Origin: Perkinsus olseni
Lineage: Eukaryota; Perkinsozoa; Perkinsida
Assembly (NCBI GenBank): GCA_013115125.1
Contig: JABANN010000121.1
Span: 1-64,000 of the forward strand
Reading direction: 5' to 3'
Length of the DNA: 64,000 nucleotides
Shown: positions 11,852 to 23,297 of the stretch, piece by piece
Numbering within the stretch: the first letter of the stretch is position 1
How the letters are laid out: every line of letters begins with the position of its first letter
Notes under the pieces: model-generated
Databases searched by the model: none
Told to the model about the DNA's origin: nothing
Seen by the model: only the letters and a program-made list of their open reading frames with translations
Program-made: the position numbers and the translations under genes

Positions 11852-14180
11852 ATGACCTACCTGCCGATTGCAGCCGGAAAAGTGGTTATGAAGTTCCGGT
11901 GCCTACTCGAGTCTCGCGCGACCCTGATCCTGGCAACCGGTATAGCTTCAGTTCTTGCTTTTAAGGCCCTCAAGCTGATAAGTCGCTCGAAGGTTCATCT
12001 CCATGACCGCTTCGGCGGACCCAAATGGGTGAGTTTGATGTTTGCTATCTATAATGCTGGTGAGGCGTTCGTATGAGCAATGACAACGAAGGCTCACTAA
12101 AGATTTCAGAAGCTGACCATTCCCTGAGATTTGCTTCTGCCAGTTCCTCCCAGTCTTGGGCTTCTTGCCTAAGTCTCTGGACCACATGCATCGCGCCTTA
12201 GAGATCTTTGCCGATACTTATGGCAGCATTTACTGTGTCAAGTAAGCCGCGCAGTCTATAACGCGCTTGTTAGCTGTGCTTGGCTCAAGACATTGTGAAA
12301 GCAAGTGCCGTCATACTCGGACCGAGTATCAAGAGACTCTCTTGAAGAGAGTCCTCGAGAGAGACCTCTGCCGAGTAACTCGGTGACGGTCTCTCTCGTG
12401 AAGTCGGTAATGTGTCCCTCCCTCTTCAGAGTTACTGGCATGGACGTGGTCGTTCTTTCCGATCCCGACTTAATCAGACAAGTTCTGAAGGAGCGCCCGA
12501 ACAACTTCACCAGATTTGGCAATGAGGACAAAATAATGCCCTTCTCTGGCATGTTCACTGCCGAAGGAGAGGAATGGAAACGCAACAGGCGATTGGGTGC
12601 CCCGGCATTCAACGAAAAGAACTCGACTGCCATGATACCCGACATGTCGAGGGTTGCACTGAAGCTGGTAGGCTTCACCGTCACTGTTCTTTCTGTATGG
12701 TTTTGTGTCAAGGTTCGGCAGCTGAGCTCTCTCGCTCGAGACGGTCGAATTGTTTGGTCTCCTACGGAGTAGATCCCGCTCTGCACCCTCGATGTCCTGT
12801 GTATCACATCATTGGGCAACGACTATAATTTCCTAAACCCTGATGGTAGCTGCTCCGTTTCGGGCTGCAATATAATGGGATCCGGAGAATTGCCTAGGGG
12901 CGTCCGAATGAGTTTCTGCCTCCTCAAGAGGGGCAAGTTCCGTAGGACACCGTGTATACAGGTCCCACAATGATAACCCGGGCATGGCACCTTTTGACGG
13001 TATCCTGCATTTCATTCGCTTATTCAGGTCTCTCTCTCGGTCATCGGTCTCGAGTGGTTCAACAAGCGATCAACGATACAATGGCAGGGTCAGGTTATGC
13101 GGTTACTCTCGGCTATTTCCCCTGGATGACTCGAGATAGATTCCCGTGGAATCTCAATCCCATGATCCATAAGGTGTGGCCACCGTTGTCGACACAGTCA
13201 GGATACGGTTTCCACTCTGTCAGCTACATACGGGGTTGAAACGGCTCAGAGGAAATTGTGATGAGATCATCCGTGAAAGACTGGAAGAACGGCGAGCCGG
13301 AGTACGAGACAAGCGACGGGACCTCTTAGATAAGCTCCTGGACCTTGATCGGGAGGACTTGCTGGGAAATCTCATCACGTAAAACCCTGAACAGCCGGGC
13401 AATGTGGGAATGCTCGTGATTCGGCATTGTCCTCTTCGAACAAGGTGAGCTTCACGAGCGTCATAGCTCACTTCAGGTTCTTCATCGCAGGCAGCGACAC
13501 TTCGGCTATGACCGTCGCCTGGTGTCTCTACTATCTCTGCCTCAACCCTTGTATTCAGAGCGAGGCACGAGCCGAAGTGGATGCGCTCGGCCATGACCCT
13601 GAAACAATGGAGGATCTAAATTTGGTGCCTTACATTGAGTGTTGTGTACTTGAGGCGCTAAGGGTAAGCTCTCATACCGCTCAAACTTTGAAAAGGACGC
13701 TGACTCTGTCAGTTGCAACCCCCGTCTGCGTTCCTCCTTCACGAGTGTATCGCCGATACCTCACTGAATGGAAAGACGGTTCCGCCGGGTACTGTTGTCA
13801 TTACGCTCATACGGAAAGCGATGGTCACGACATCTCAAGGCGGAACAATTTTCAAGTATGCAGACTGATCGTTCCTGCATGGTTTGTTCTTCTGAAATGG
13901 TACGATTGACCTGTTTGTCAGACCGGAGCGTTGGCTAAGCCGTGACGGCTCCGCGGTGGACCGAACTCGCGCTCGCGAGCACCTCGCTTTCGGCGGAGGT
14001 CCCAGGCAGTGCCCGGGGCAGAACATGGCTATTATCGAAGCTACAATCGTCGTGGCTCTAATCCTCAGGCATTTCGACGGCCTTAGACTCCGGAACACTC
14101 CAGAGAATGTTCGTGGGGAGATAAAGCTCACCTATGGGCCGAAAAATCTTGAGCTCGTCATGTCTCAGCGGGATTCCTAG
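11852..14180 (+). pseudogene. Cytochrome P450, tandem copy 2 (in-frame stop)
   Basis: Paralogue of the gene at 7739 with the same exon order. It has an N-terminal anchor (TLILATGIASVLAFKAL), EIFADTYGSIYCVK, the C-helix WKRNRRLGAPAF, the I-helix AGSDTS, the K-helix LEALR, an uninterrupted exon LQPPSAFLLHECIADTSLNG (13727-13785), PERW and the haem loop FGGGPRQCPG with Cys ligand, ending at the stop 14178-14180. In the exon that starts VRQLSSLARDGRIVW, the codon at 12770-12772 is TAG where copy 1 has TGG (8557-8559), and the frame then continues with LCTLDVLCITSLGNDYNFL. No splice sites that would skip the codon are evident, so this copy is probably a pseudogene or an allele carrying a nonsense change. 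The exon before SRVVQQAINDTMAGSG also matches copy 1 poorly. Confidence 0.7.
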
Positions 14181-14782
14181 AGCTTGTTGCCCTGGATTCT
14201 TCTCATTTTTACTTCTATTGGTCATATGGGTCAGTTCAGGCCTGACGAGTAGACTTTTTGAGGGGTTTAAACGATGCAAGAGTTGTGTTCACAGTAAGAC
14301 TCAGTTGCATATATCGTCCCGCACTATCGCCGATAGTCTATCGGTGAAGTGAGGTAACATGGTAAAATTGCCTCTTATAGACCGAGCCGCAGGATGATGC
14401 AATGGTGGCCGTAAGATGGTCACATTGAGGGACACCCTCGCTCATGTGGCGGAGGACCATGCAAGCGGCCCTCTCTGTGGGGACACCCTCGCTCAAGTGA
14501 AACCAGGGTCAAGCGTGGTTACGTGGACCATGCATGGCGCGCACTAGCTTCAAGCCCGCCACGGACATCGACGTAAGCTGCCAGTATCTTGACAGTGTCA
14601 AGCAATTCGTTCGATGCCGAGCGTCCTGGCCATAGACACAATGCCATGGCTCGGCTGGTGAAGTGGTTGGCAACCTCTCTACCTCGCATCATCGCCCAAA
14701 ATTTTCTACGACTATGGCCGTTTTAATCTGGATGCACATCTCTACCCGATAACACGTCCGTAAAGGTACAGAGGAAACCAGG
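14181..14782. other. Spacer between converging P450 and AFG1 genes
   Basis: Short 3'-3' spacer. It contains a 16-base direct repeat, GGGACACCCTCGCTCA, at 14429-14444 and 14480-14495. No ORF of note. Confidence 0.5.
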
Positions 14783-17100
14783 TCACTCATCTGAAACGTG
14801 CGTCATCTCAAAGAGTCGGGACACGGAGCGGTCCAGAGCACAACAGCTGGCCTCAAGCACGGCTCCACGTGCCGCGACAGAAATCTCGTCGCCGATCAGT
14901 TCTTCAATCGCATCTGCAGGTACGCGATAACATCATCCAAGCTGTTACGAAGTGTCCGCGCACCTTGCGAGTTCGATATTGGAGCAAAGATCCTTTCCGC
15001 TGTGTTGGACGCTAGAATCCGCACGGGAATACTTTTGTCATACAAGATCTCGACCAATTTTCCGAATCTCCTGCCACTCCCAAGGCCATCAAGCTGGCCG
15101 AAAACCGGAACCTGATCGTAACTCGTCGCCGCGCCAGCTACAAACGAATCTGAGTACGTCTCGAATGAACAAAACTGTGTTGTTGAGTTTGAAGTGGTCA
15201 GCCAGTGCACTGAAGTCAGCTTCGCCACATTCTTTACCACAGAGGGAGTTGAAATCAACAATAACGCCCCTGAGTTGGCTATTGGCCAGCTTGTATTGAC
15301 CACCTCGTAGAGTCCTACGAGAGAAGCTGGTGACTCCGCAGACCCTGGTGAAGTTACCGTGTTGTCGAATGCGGCAAATCGAAGATCCAAGGACCTTGGA
15401 AGAGTTCTCCTTCGATCCGTTCGAAGTCCCCATCGAATTTGGCAGCCACGGACGGGCTCGATGCTGGATGGTAGTAGCGACTGCCAGCCCACTTGCCCGG
15501 AGTGTCGCTGACCTTCCGATAATCAACCTGCGGAGACGACTCGCTATTCTAGATAAGACGGCCCCTTGCCTGTTCTGCGATCTCCTTTTCATCAAGGTTT
15601 ACAACAACGCAGGTTTGTTCCAAAGCACGCAGGAGTGGTGGTATGAAAACATGACGATTGAGGCCTAAAACTCTCCATGATACCACGTCATTGATGAGCA
15701 CACAGGCCCACCTCCGGCGAAGAGCTCGTTAGGCCTCGAGTTCGATGTCATGACAAGAGTCACACCCCTCAGTGACAGAATCTCCAGCACTCTGGGAAGG
15801 ATGGATGCGTCCTGGACGTCCACCACTGCCACCTTACAGAGCACTGAAGCGGTATGAGGCCCGACCCCACGAGATCACCTCATCGAGACAGAGTAGATCT
15901 GTCTCATCAGCGATAGTATTGGCCACTATCTCAACAGGCGTTAGGTCGGGCCATCTGAGAGCCCCCATCACAGCAAGGTTTGTTCGATGAAGGCTTGGTA
16001 CCTATCCCTCGCTACATTTTGCATTCGTTCGTGTATTTCTCTCATGAAATCGAAGAAGTGCTGTCGCTTGTGCCTCAGTGTGAGATCTGAGTCTTCCAGG
16101 ATACTATTATAGAAGGTATCCAACAACATGGTTTTACCACGACCAACAGACCCAAAAAGGTACCTATAGCTAACACTGGAATCGATCTTAAGATGCCAGC
16201 GCCCTCACAGCGAATTTTTCTTGAGCTGCATCAGTTGCACAGCGCTCGGATTCTCGGGCCTCATGTTGTGCGCTGATGACGCTGATGTTTCGTTCGCAGC
16301 TTGGAGGTCTCCAACGCTTTCCGATTGACGGCTTGGTTGTACAGAAGCGAACCTCCCTTCCTTCTCAGCTTTCATCAGGTGAATCTTGGCACCTTTCTCC
16401 AACATCAGCCGACGGTTCTCTGATGAATGACACCATGTCATTGACATGAGACGTCACGAGATGAAAGGAGGAGTCCCGGACATCGGGACACGACTCAGCC
16501 TTCCTAGAGAGCTCCTCCTGGTTCGCATTGTGTACGCCACTACGCTCGCGTATTCATCCAAAGTTCCCAGTTGGTCCTGAGCCCGTCAAATAGGATCAAG
16601 AGCTGTATTCCGCCCTAGTGCTCGCCAGGGGTACGCTTTTTTGGTCTTCAAGAGCCGGCTACGCTGGCGAAGCGCAGCTACAACACTAACTCCGCAGTGG
16701 GTATGAAGAGTTGTGTCCCGAGTTACCAAGGGTGATGCGGTCCAAATACTCGTCCACTGCCAATTCGTTCGTAGCAAACGGCTCGGTAGAGAACGACTTC
16801 GTTGTCTTTATATTTCGCGGCCTAATCCACTGATGACCTCCATCGGGCGATCTGGATTTCAGCCGGAGTCTATTGTAGACCTAACAGGTTCCGCTAAAAC
16901 CACGCCCCCCCAGGGAAGCCGCTAACCTTCTCCAGACGACTCAGGGCGGCCTCTTGCCTGCCGTCTCGAATCAGTAGTCCAGCGTCGACCTTGGCTCCGT
17001 ATCTCGCTGAAATACTCGATATCGAACTGATTGCTCGATATTTGGAGGCCATTCGCAAGAGAAGGGAGCAAAGAAACGGACACCACACTTCGGACCTCAC
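14783..17100 (-). CDS. AFG1: AFG1-like mitochondrial AAA ATPase (LACE1/AFG1L family)
   Basis: AFG1 ATPases sit at the mitochondrial inner membrane and take part in protein quality control, including turnover of respiratory subunits. The minus-strand exons follow the family in order: YGAKVDAGLLIRDGRQEAAL (first visible exon, ending 16927 at GTTAGC), a linker exon ending 16209, Walker A YRYLFGSVGRGKTMLLDTF (from 16169), the block KRQHFFDFMREIHERM, Walker B DLLCLDE (about 15895-15875), VVDVQDASILPRVLEIL, TLVMTSNSRPNELF, GLNRHVFIPPLLRALEQTC, VDYRKVSDTPGKW, GVIVDFNSLCG, RRFGKLVEILYDKSIPVRIL, and the ending CALDRSVSRLFEMTHVSDE with its stop at 14783. A 50-base intron (GTGCGC...CTGCAG) joins SNSQ to DAIEEL. 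Compared with the usual Walker B environment DEFQVTD, the sequence here is DEVAVVD. The true N-terminus, with any transit peptide, lies above 17000 and is not resolved. Confidence 0.88.
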
Positions 17101-18131
17101 ACGGTGGAGTTGAAGATTTGACTACCGAATCTGAGACTGTCGCACCCAAGTGGCAAAAACAGGTCATTCAAGTTTTCCAAATGAGAGCAGCTGCAGATAG
17201 CAGCTGTGGCTATCAATTTAACGCCAATTTCATGCTCTCAGAACCTTCAATATCCCTCTCGGTCCTCGGCGGCAAGGAAACCCACCCGCAGAACCCGACC
17301 TATTCAACTCGATGAGCTGTACAATAGACTTTACCGACATAGGTGTGAAGTTAGAAACTAACCTTGGATCGATTCCGTGTTTCGGGATCAATTCAAGGTT
17401 CTGACGTGTGGAATTGAGTCTCAGGATTGGCTCTGAATTTCATGATCTGCTCGTCGAAGTTCAGCAGTTCCAGCCCTGAATTCGGAAATTCACTCTGAGA
17501 ATGTGTTCACGTGAATAGGTTTCAAGCTTCTCACGGTAGCTCCTGCCAGTCTCGTCCCAGTACCGCGAGCCTGATTCCACAACTATGTTAGTACCGTCTC
17601 CTGAGGTTATTCAACAGGCAGAGTGCAAATTCCAAGGCGCATACAAGGGTAAAGTACTCTTTCGAGTGCTAGGAAGCGGCACGGCCACGTGGACCTTACA
17701 GCCGTCTATTTTGTTCCCAAGAGATAGCAAACAGACTACCCCAGTGGTCCTGTTCTCATTGGCGTTTTAACCAGAAATCCGCATCGAAACCCGAGGAGAC
17801 AACCACAGACCCGAGCTGTTAGCCGTGGGATGTAGATCCCCGAAGAGGCTCCCTTGACCCTCTTATTGAGTTTTGTAACTAGCCCATATTCAGCTGCATC
17901 GTTACCCGTAACGCAAGCGTGCTCGACGCGCAACGTTGAGAAACTCCAAGCCTGGCAAGGTTGCGAGCCTTATTACATGCTTTGAAATGCGTTATTTACA
18001 AGACTTTGACTCTGACCGATTCCCAGGGGACGGCCTAGGTGGGATCCTTCATTTCAGACTTGCTCGTTACCTGGCACGCTGTCCACCGGAACAGTGATGG
18101 ATTGATGTTTTAGTTTGTTGGGTTGGCGCTC
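17101..18131. other. Intergenic region between AFG1 and the GFAT cluster
   Basis: The AFG1 first exon and transit peptide may reach into the start of this stretch. Beyond that I see only short ORFs. It should contain the 5' region of GFAT copy 1; no recognisable control element. Confidence 0.4.
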
Positions 18132-20078
18132 ATGTGCGGCATCTTCGCGTATTTGGGAGACAGGGAGGCACTTCCCTGCCTGATCACGGCTCTTAAGCGG
18201 CTGGAATACAGAGGCTACGACTCGGCCGGGGTCGGGGTTCACAACGGCAAACATATCAACATTTGCAAGAAGATTGGGAAGGTCGTCAACCTCGAGACCG
18301 CTTGTGGTGGTGTCAACAACCCGGAGTACGCCGGTACCATGGGTATTGCTCATACCCGTTGGGCTACTCATGGCGCTCCTACTGATGCCAACGCTCATCC
18401 TCACTTCACCGAGGATCGCAAGGTCGCTGTTGTCCACAATGGTATCATCGAGAACTACGCCAGTCTTCGTGAGGAGCTGATCAACAAGGGGTATCACTTC
18501 ACCTCGGAGACCGATACCGAGCTCCTGGCTCACCTGGTCGCTGATGTCCGCAAGCAGATGGGACCCGACCCCTCATGGTCCGTCATCGTCTCCTGTGCTT
18601 TGAGCCTTGTGACCGGTGCCTACGGTGTGGTCTTCATGTTTGAGGATGAGCCCGACCTTCTCATTGGCGCTCGTAAGGGCTCTCCTCTGATCTTGGGGGT
18701 CGGCGAGGGTGAATACATGCTCGCGTCAGATGGCTCAGCTGTTGTTGAGTACACTAAAGACGTGGTATTCATCCGTGATGGTGAGCTCGTTGAGGTCCGC
18801 AAGTCTGGTTATCGTCTGAGAACGATTGAAGGCATCAGCACTCGGCAAGTATCTATTGACGAAGATGTTACCAACCCTCTGGTTCAGCTTGAGGTGTCTC
18901 TCGAGCAGATCGAGAAGGGCGGGTATCCTCACTTCATGATTAAGGAGATCATGGACCAGCCTAACTGTATTCGTAACACGTGCAGAGGAAGGCTTTATCA
19001 GCCCATGCAAGAACATGATAGCCATCCTCCACCTAAATGGGATATAAGGTTGGGCGGTCTCAACACCAAGGTCCAAGGCACAGAAAAAACTGCCTTGGAG
19101 GCTATCGCTGGTGCCGATCGTATTATCATATGTGCCTGTGGTACTTCGTGGCACTCTGGCCTTATTGGAGAGTACCTCATTGAGTCTCTAGCTCGTATCA
19201 ACGTTGAGGTGGAGTACGCCTCCGAGTTCCGTTATCGTAACCCTCTTCTAACCCCTAAAGACGTCGTTGTTGCTATCTCCCAATCCGGTGAGACTGCTGA
19301 CACTCTGGAGGCTATACGTATAGCCAAGTCGAATGGTGCTTTGTCCATTGGCATCGTCAACTGCGTTGGCTCGACCATTGCCCGTGATACTGACGCTGGC
19401 ATTTACCTTCATGCCGGCCCCGAGATTGGAGTCGCCTCTACCAAGGCCTTCACGTCACAGGTTATGGTGTTGACCCTCTTAGCCTTGAACTTGGCTCGTA
19501 ATCGTGGTACAATCGAGGAGGAGTACTTCTGCATGCTTTGTGAAGAGCTTCATTGCTTCCCAGAGTACATTTCGAGGGTCTTGAAAACCGCGACTCAAAT
19601 CAAGACCATATCGAAGTTCTTCCGGATGGCCCAGAACTTCCTCTTTCTCGGCCGAGGCATCCACTTCCCCGTTGCGTTAGAAGGTGCCTTGAAGTTGAAG
19701 GAGATTTCCTACATTCACGCTGAGGGGTACCCTGCTGCCGAGATGAAGCATGGTCCTATCGCTCTGATTGATCGTCTTATGCCTGTTGTCTGCATCGCTC
19801 CCAAGAGTGATCCAACTTACGATAAGGTTAAGGCCAACATCGAGGAGGTCAAGGCTCGTAATGGAGAACTCATCATCATCACCGAGGAGGGCAACCACGA
19901 TCTGGACAGGTTCGTCAGTGACAAGGAGTACATCATTAGGATTCCTTCTGTGGACGTGAACCTACAGCCTATCATTGCTGTCATACCGCTGCAGCTACTG
20001 TCATACTACATAGCAGACCTCAGGGGCTGCTCTATCGACCAACCACGCAACTTGGCCAAATCCGTCACAGTTGAGTAG
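18132..20078 (+). CDS. GFAT: Glutamine--fructose-6-phosphate aminotransferase (isomerising), copy 1
   Basis: First enzyme of the hexosamine pathway: fructose-6-phosphate plus glutamine gives glucosamine-6-phosphate, feeding UDP-GlcNAc for glycans, GPI anchors and wall polymers. An intronless ORF of 648 residues. The N-terminal class II amidotransferase domain starts with MCGIFAY (nucleophile Cys2), then LEYRGYDSAG, IAHTRWATHGAPTDANAHPH, VVHNGIIENY and SETDTE. Two SIS sugar-isomerase domains follow: CACGTSWHSGLIGEYL with SQSGETADTLEA, then FLGRGIHFPVALEGALK with HAEGYPAAEMKHGPIALID. The C-terminus NLAKSVTVE is canonical. I chose the ATG at 18132 because the catalytic Cys must follow the initiator Met. 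All visible active-site residues are present, so it looks functional. It is the most divergent of the three copies in the linker after residue 240. Confidence 0.95.
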   Translation: MCGIFAYLGDREALPCLITALKRLEYRGYDSAGVGVHNGKHINICKKIGKVVNLETACGGVNNPEYAGTMGIAHTRWATHGAPTDANAHPHFTEDRKVAVVHNGIIENYASLREELINKGYHFTSETDTELLAHLVADVRKQMGPDPSWSVIVSCALSLVTGAYGVVFMFEDEPDLLIGARKGSPLILGVGEGEYMLASDGSAVVEYTKDVVFIRDGELVEVRKSGYRLRTIEGISTRQVSIDEDVTNPLVQLEVSLEQIEKGGYPHFMIKEIMDQPNCIRNTCRGRLYQPMQEHDSHPPPKWDIRLGGLNTKVQGTEKTALEAIAGADRIIICACGTSWHSGLIGEYLIESLARINVEVEYASEFRYRNPLLTPKDVVVAISQSGETADTLEAIRIAKSNGALSIGIVNCVGSTIARDTDAGIYLHAGPEIGVASTKAFTSQVMVLTLLALNLARNRGTIEEEYFCMLCEELHCFPEYISRVLKTATQIKTISKFFRMAQNFLFLGRGIHFPVALEGALKLKEISYIHAEGYPAAEMKHGPIALIDRLMPVVCIAPKSDPTYDKVKANIEEVKARNGELIIITEEGNHDLDRFVSDKEYIIRIPSVDVNLQPIIAVIPLQLLSYYIADLRGCSIDQPRNLAKSVTVE

Positions 20079-20559
20079 CGACAATCGTTGAACATCTGGT
20101 ATGCCATCCTGTCATTTTTCATAAGCGTGTGACCTCAATGGTGACATGTCAGTGATAGTCCGCCATATTTCGTATCAAGAAAGTCTCGATTTACAGCGTT
20201 CGGGTCTTGTTGGAAGGGTCGCTCCTTCCCTTCGCCCTTAGAACCTCTATGGCGTCGTGAGCAATGGGAACGGCAAAGACTGGGCTTCGCGTCGAACGAT
20301 CGAAATTTTCCCTCCGTTTGTACATGCGTGCGGGACGGCTGACACGCTTCTAGAGTGGAGAACCTCATCTGGCTCATCCACGGAGTTTACAATGAACGAC
20401 TAGGCTGAGGATACCTGTCTCGGATATCTTTCTCTGATGCGCAAACTTCGCTTCGCTCTTGGTTTTAGGCTAAGGCTAGAAGGACGACAACACAAAAGGA
20501 GACAACCCTCTCGAGACTCAGGTTTTAAGCAGTTCCTAGTGTTTCTCGATCTTTTATCT
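20079..20559. other. Spacer between GFAT copies 1 and 2
   Basis: About 480 bases. The frame of copy 2 stays open upstream to an ATG at 20437, which would add 41 basic residues (MRKLRFALGFRLRLEG...) before MCGIF. Because the catalytic Cys needs to be N-terminal after Met removal, I regard this as leader sequence rather than coding, although it could be read as a targeting extension. Confidence 0.5.
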
Positions 20560-22521
20560 ATGTGCGGCATCTTTGCGTACGTTGGAGACCGACAGGCTCT
20601 TCCTTGCCTTATTAAGGCACTCAAACGCTTGGAATATAGAGGCTATGATTCGGCCGGCGTGGGTATACATAATGGTAAAGAGTTGAAGATCGCCAAGAAG
20701 GTCGGCAAGGTTGCTAACCTCGAGGCTTACTGTGGTGGTGTCAACAACCCGGAGTACGCCGGTACCATGGGTATTGCTCATACCCGTTGGGCTACTCATG
20801 GCGCTCCTACTGATGCCAACGCTCATCCTCACTTCACCGAGGATCGCAAGGTCGCTGTTGTCCACAATGGTATCATCGAGAACTACGCCAGTCTTCGTGA
20901 GGAGCTGATCAACAAGGGGTATCACTTCACCTCGGAGACCGATACCGAGCTCCTGGCTCACCTGGTCGCTGATGTCCGCAAGCAGATGGGACCCGACCCA
21001 TCATGGTCCGTCATCGTCTCCTGTGCTTTGAGCCTTGTGACCGGTGCCTACGGTGTGGTCTTCATGTTTGAGGATGAGCCCGACCTTCTTATTGGCGCTC
21101 GTAAGGGCTCTCCTCTGATCTTGGGTGTCGGCGATGGTGAGTACATGCTTGCCTCTGATGCCTCTGCGGTTGTTGAGTACACTAAGGATGTTGTCTATAT
21201 CCGTGATGGTGAGCTCGTTGAGGTCCGCAGGTCGGGTTACCGTCTCAGAAGCATTGATGCTATTAGCACTCGCCAGGCCTCGGTCGATGAGGATATTCAA
21301 AACAACCCTTTGGTTCAGCTCGAGCTCAATCTCGAGCAGATAGAGAAAGGTGGTTACCCTCATTTTATGCTCAAGGAGATCATGGATCAGCCACACTGTC
21401 TTGAGAACTCTTGCCGTGGACGACTCTACAGAGTCAATTCTGACGACACGACCCACGGCCCCAATGCTATCTCCTCTAAGTGGGGCATCCGCTTGGGTGG
21501 CCTGGACACTACTGTGCGTGGTACCGATCAGACTGCATTGGATGCTATATGCGGTGCCGATCGTATCATCATTTGTGCGTGTGGTACTTCGTGGCACTCT
21601 GGCCTTATTGGAGAGTACCTCATAGAGTCGTTAGCTCGTATCAACGTTGAGGTGGAGTACGCCTCTGAATTCCGTTATCGCAACCCTCTTTTGACTCCGA
21701 AGGATGTCGTCATTGTCATCTCTCAGTCTGGCGAAACCGCAGATACCCTCGAGGCTGTCCGTATCGCCAAGGAGTATGGTGCACTGTCGATCGGTATTGT
21801 GAACACCGTTGGTTCCACCATTGCTCGTGACACTGATGCTGGTATCTACCTCCATGCCGGTCCTGAGATCGGTGTTGCCTCTACTAAGGCCTTCACCTCG
21901 CAGGTTATGGTCCTGACTCTGTTGGCTCTCCGTCTTGCACTTGCCCGCGGTACAATTGATACTGAGTACTTCGATACTCTCTGTGACCAGCTGTCTCATT
22001 ATCCCGAGACCATCCAGCGAGTGCTCAAGCTCAACTCTCAGGTGAAGAATCTTTCGAGGTACTTCAGACTCGCAAGCAACTTCCTCTTTCTCGGTCGCGG
22101 CATCCATTACCCGGTTGCGTTGGAAGGTGCATTGAAGCTGAAGGAGATTTCTTACATTCACGCTGAGGGGTACCCTGCTGCCGAGATGAAGCATGGTCCT
22201 ATCGCCTTGATTGATCGGATGATGCCTGTTGTCTGCATCGCTCCGAAGAGTGATCCAACTTACGATAAGGTTAAGGCCAACATCGAGGAGGTCAAAGCTC
22301 GTAATGGTGATCTGCTGATCATTACCGAGGAGGGTAACCATGACTTGGACAAGTTCGCCGGCGACAAGGACTTCGTCATTCGTGTGCCGACTGTCGATAT
22401 CGTCCTTCAGCCTATTGTTACCACAATACCGTTGCAGATGCTGTCTTATTATGTTGCCGACCTTCGCGGTTGCTCTATTGATCAGCCTCGCAATCTTGCC
22501 AAGTCGGTCACTGTCGAGTAG
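20560..22521 (+). CDS. GFAT: Glutamine--fructose-6-phosphate aminotransferase (isomerising), copy 2
   Basis: Intronless paralogue of copy 1, 653 residues from the ATG at 20560, same head-to-tail direction. Every motif listed for copy 1 is intact: Cys2 nucleophile, HTRWATHG, NGIIENY, both SIS domains (CGTSWHSGLIGEYL, SQSGETADTLEAVRIA, FLGRGIHYPVALEGALK, MKHGPIALID) and the NLAKSVTVE end. The inter-domain linker (residues about 240-330, with SVDEDIQNNPLVQLE and HGPNAISSKWGIRLGG) differs from copies 1 and 3, so the copies are not simple recent clones. The first 430 bases are almost the same as copy 3, and 20731-21125 is almost the same as copy 1 (18303-18697). An alternative start at 20437 exists but would bury the catalytic Cys. 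Confidence 0.95.
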   Translation: MCGIFAYVGDRQALPCLIKALKRLEYRGYDSAGVGIHNGKELKIAKKVGKVANLEAYCGGVNNPEYAGTMGIAHTRWATHGAPTDANAHPHFTEDRKVAVVHNGIIENYASLREELINKGYHFTSETDTELLAHLVADVRKQMGPDPSWSVIVSCALSLVTGAYGVVFMFEDEPDLLIGARKGSPLILGVGDGEYMLASDASAVVEYTKDVVYIRDGELVEVRRSGYRLRSIDAISTRQASVDEDIQNNPLVQLELNLEQIEKGGYPHFMLKEIMDQPHCLENSCRGRLYRVNSDDTTHGPNAISSKWGIRLGGLDTTVRGTDQTALDAICGADRIIICACGTSWHSGLIGEYLIESLARINVEVEYASEFRYRNPLLTPKDVVIVISQSGETADTLEAVRIAKEYGALSIGIVNTVGSTIARDTDAGIYLHAGPEIGVASTKAFTSQVMVLTLLALRLALARGTIDTEYFDTLCDQLSHYPETIQRVLKLNSQVKNLSRYFRLASNFLFLGRGIHYPVALEGALKLKEISYIHAEGYPAAEMKHGPIALIDRMMPVVCIAPKSDPTYDKVKANIEEVKARNGDLLIITEEGNHDLDKFAGDKDFVIRVPTVDIVLQPIVTTIPLQMLSYYVADLRGCSIDQPRNLAKSVTVE

Positions 22522-22872
22522 ACTCGTGATTATTAAGTCGAGCACATTCCTTTTTGTTTTATAGCCTGTCACTATCCGTCGTGTCGTTCTGGCACGTGGG
22601 TGTGACATTGGTAAAGATCGCTATATCGGTCATATTCCTAGATGAAGGCCATCTTGGAATCAGTCTGCCAATAGACGGGCCATAACCTGTCATTTGCTGT
22701 AAACGATAATCATACTATGGTAGCTGCACTATAGACTGTTCGATTAGGTCGTGTTTGTCAATGTTGTCGTGGCGAACACGCTTGGTGATCTGCCTGGAAT
22801 TGGCATGAACTTGTAGGACACGATTATATCGCGGATTTAGCTGTGGTAGTTTTGCATCATCCTAGTGGCCTT
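22522..22872. other. Spacer after GFAT copy 2
   Basis: About 350 bases holding the 3' region of GFAT copy 2 and the presumed promoter of the small two-exon gene. No ORF or repeat of note. Confidence 0.5.
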
Positions 22873-23297
22873 ATGTTCGGCTTCCTGGGAAACCCGTTCG
22901 CCAGAGAGAATGAACTGTCCGAGCAAAGGAGTCGTGTGGGAGGTGTTCCGTATTGGATGGTGGACGCACAAGAAATAATGAGAATGTTCGATGCTGAGCG
23001 CGAGTCTAGTCGACGGCAAGAAGGACTTTTTAACGTGCGACAGTGTCAGCGACTCGGTCGCCACCACGAGGAACCGGGTGAGTCATCCTACCAGTCTCCT
23101 TCATCCTACCTTTTTCACGACCTGTTTCAGGGACGGACGTCAAGCCGAGACAAGATTTCGGCATCCCGAGTTTTGCCGCTGACGAACATCGAGATGACAT
23201 CGAAGGACGAACTGCTTTATACGAACGATTGTGTTCGATTTGGCAAGAGGATTCTTCGGAGCTTTCACGACTGTCTACTCTGCTCGCCAACGCATGA
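22873..23297 (+). CDS. Small two-exon protein of unknown function
   Basis: Exon 1 is 22873-23077 and exon 2 is 23131-23297; the 53-base intron has a GTGAGT donor and a TTTCAG acceptor and the phase joins cleanly, giving 123 residues. The N-terminal stretch FGFLGNPFARENELSEQRSR and VGGVPYWM faintly recall the first block of PDCD2/TSR4 proteins (hydrophobic LGF..., then GGxPxWL), but the Cys clusters of that family are absent, so I do not assign it. The C-terminal half (DFGIPSFAADEHRDD, YERLCSIWQEDSSELSRLS) looks helical and acidic. It lies inside the GFAT cluster in the same direction and has an intron while the GFAT copies have none, so it probably was not part of the duplicated unit. The frame is open upstream of the chosen ATG to 22843, without another ATG. 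Confidence 0.55.

Noticed and set aside
20437-20559. A 41-residue N-terminal extension of GFAT copy 2 as a targeting peptide
   Set aside because: The catalytic Cys must be exposed after removal of the initiator Met; the extension has no counterpart in copies 1 and 3.
21631-22608. A 325-codon ORF antisense to GFAT copy 2, and similar 135-198 codon antisense ORFs under all three copies
   Set aside because: They mirror the codon pattern of the strongly conserved sense genes and have no family resemblance of their own.
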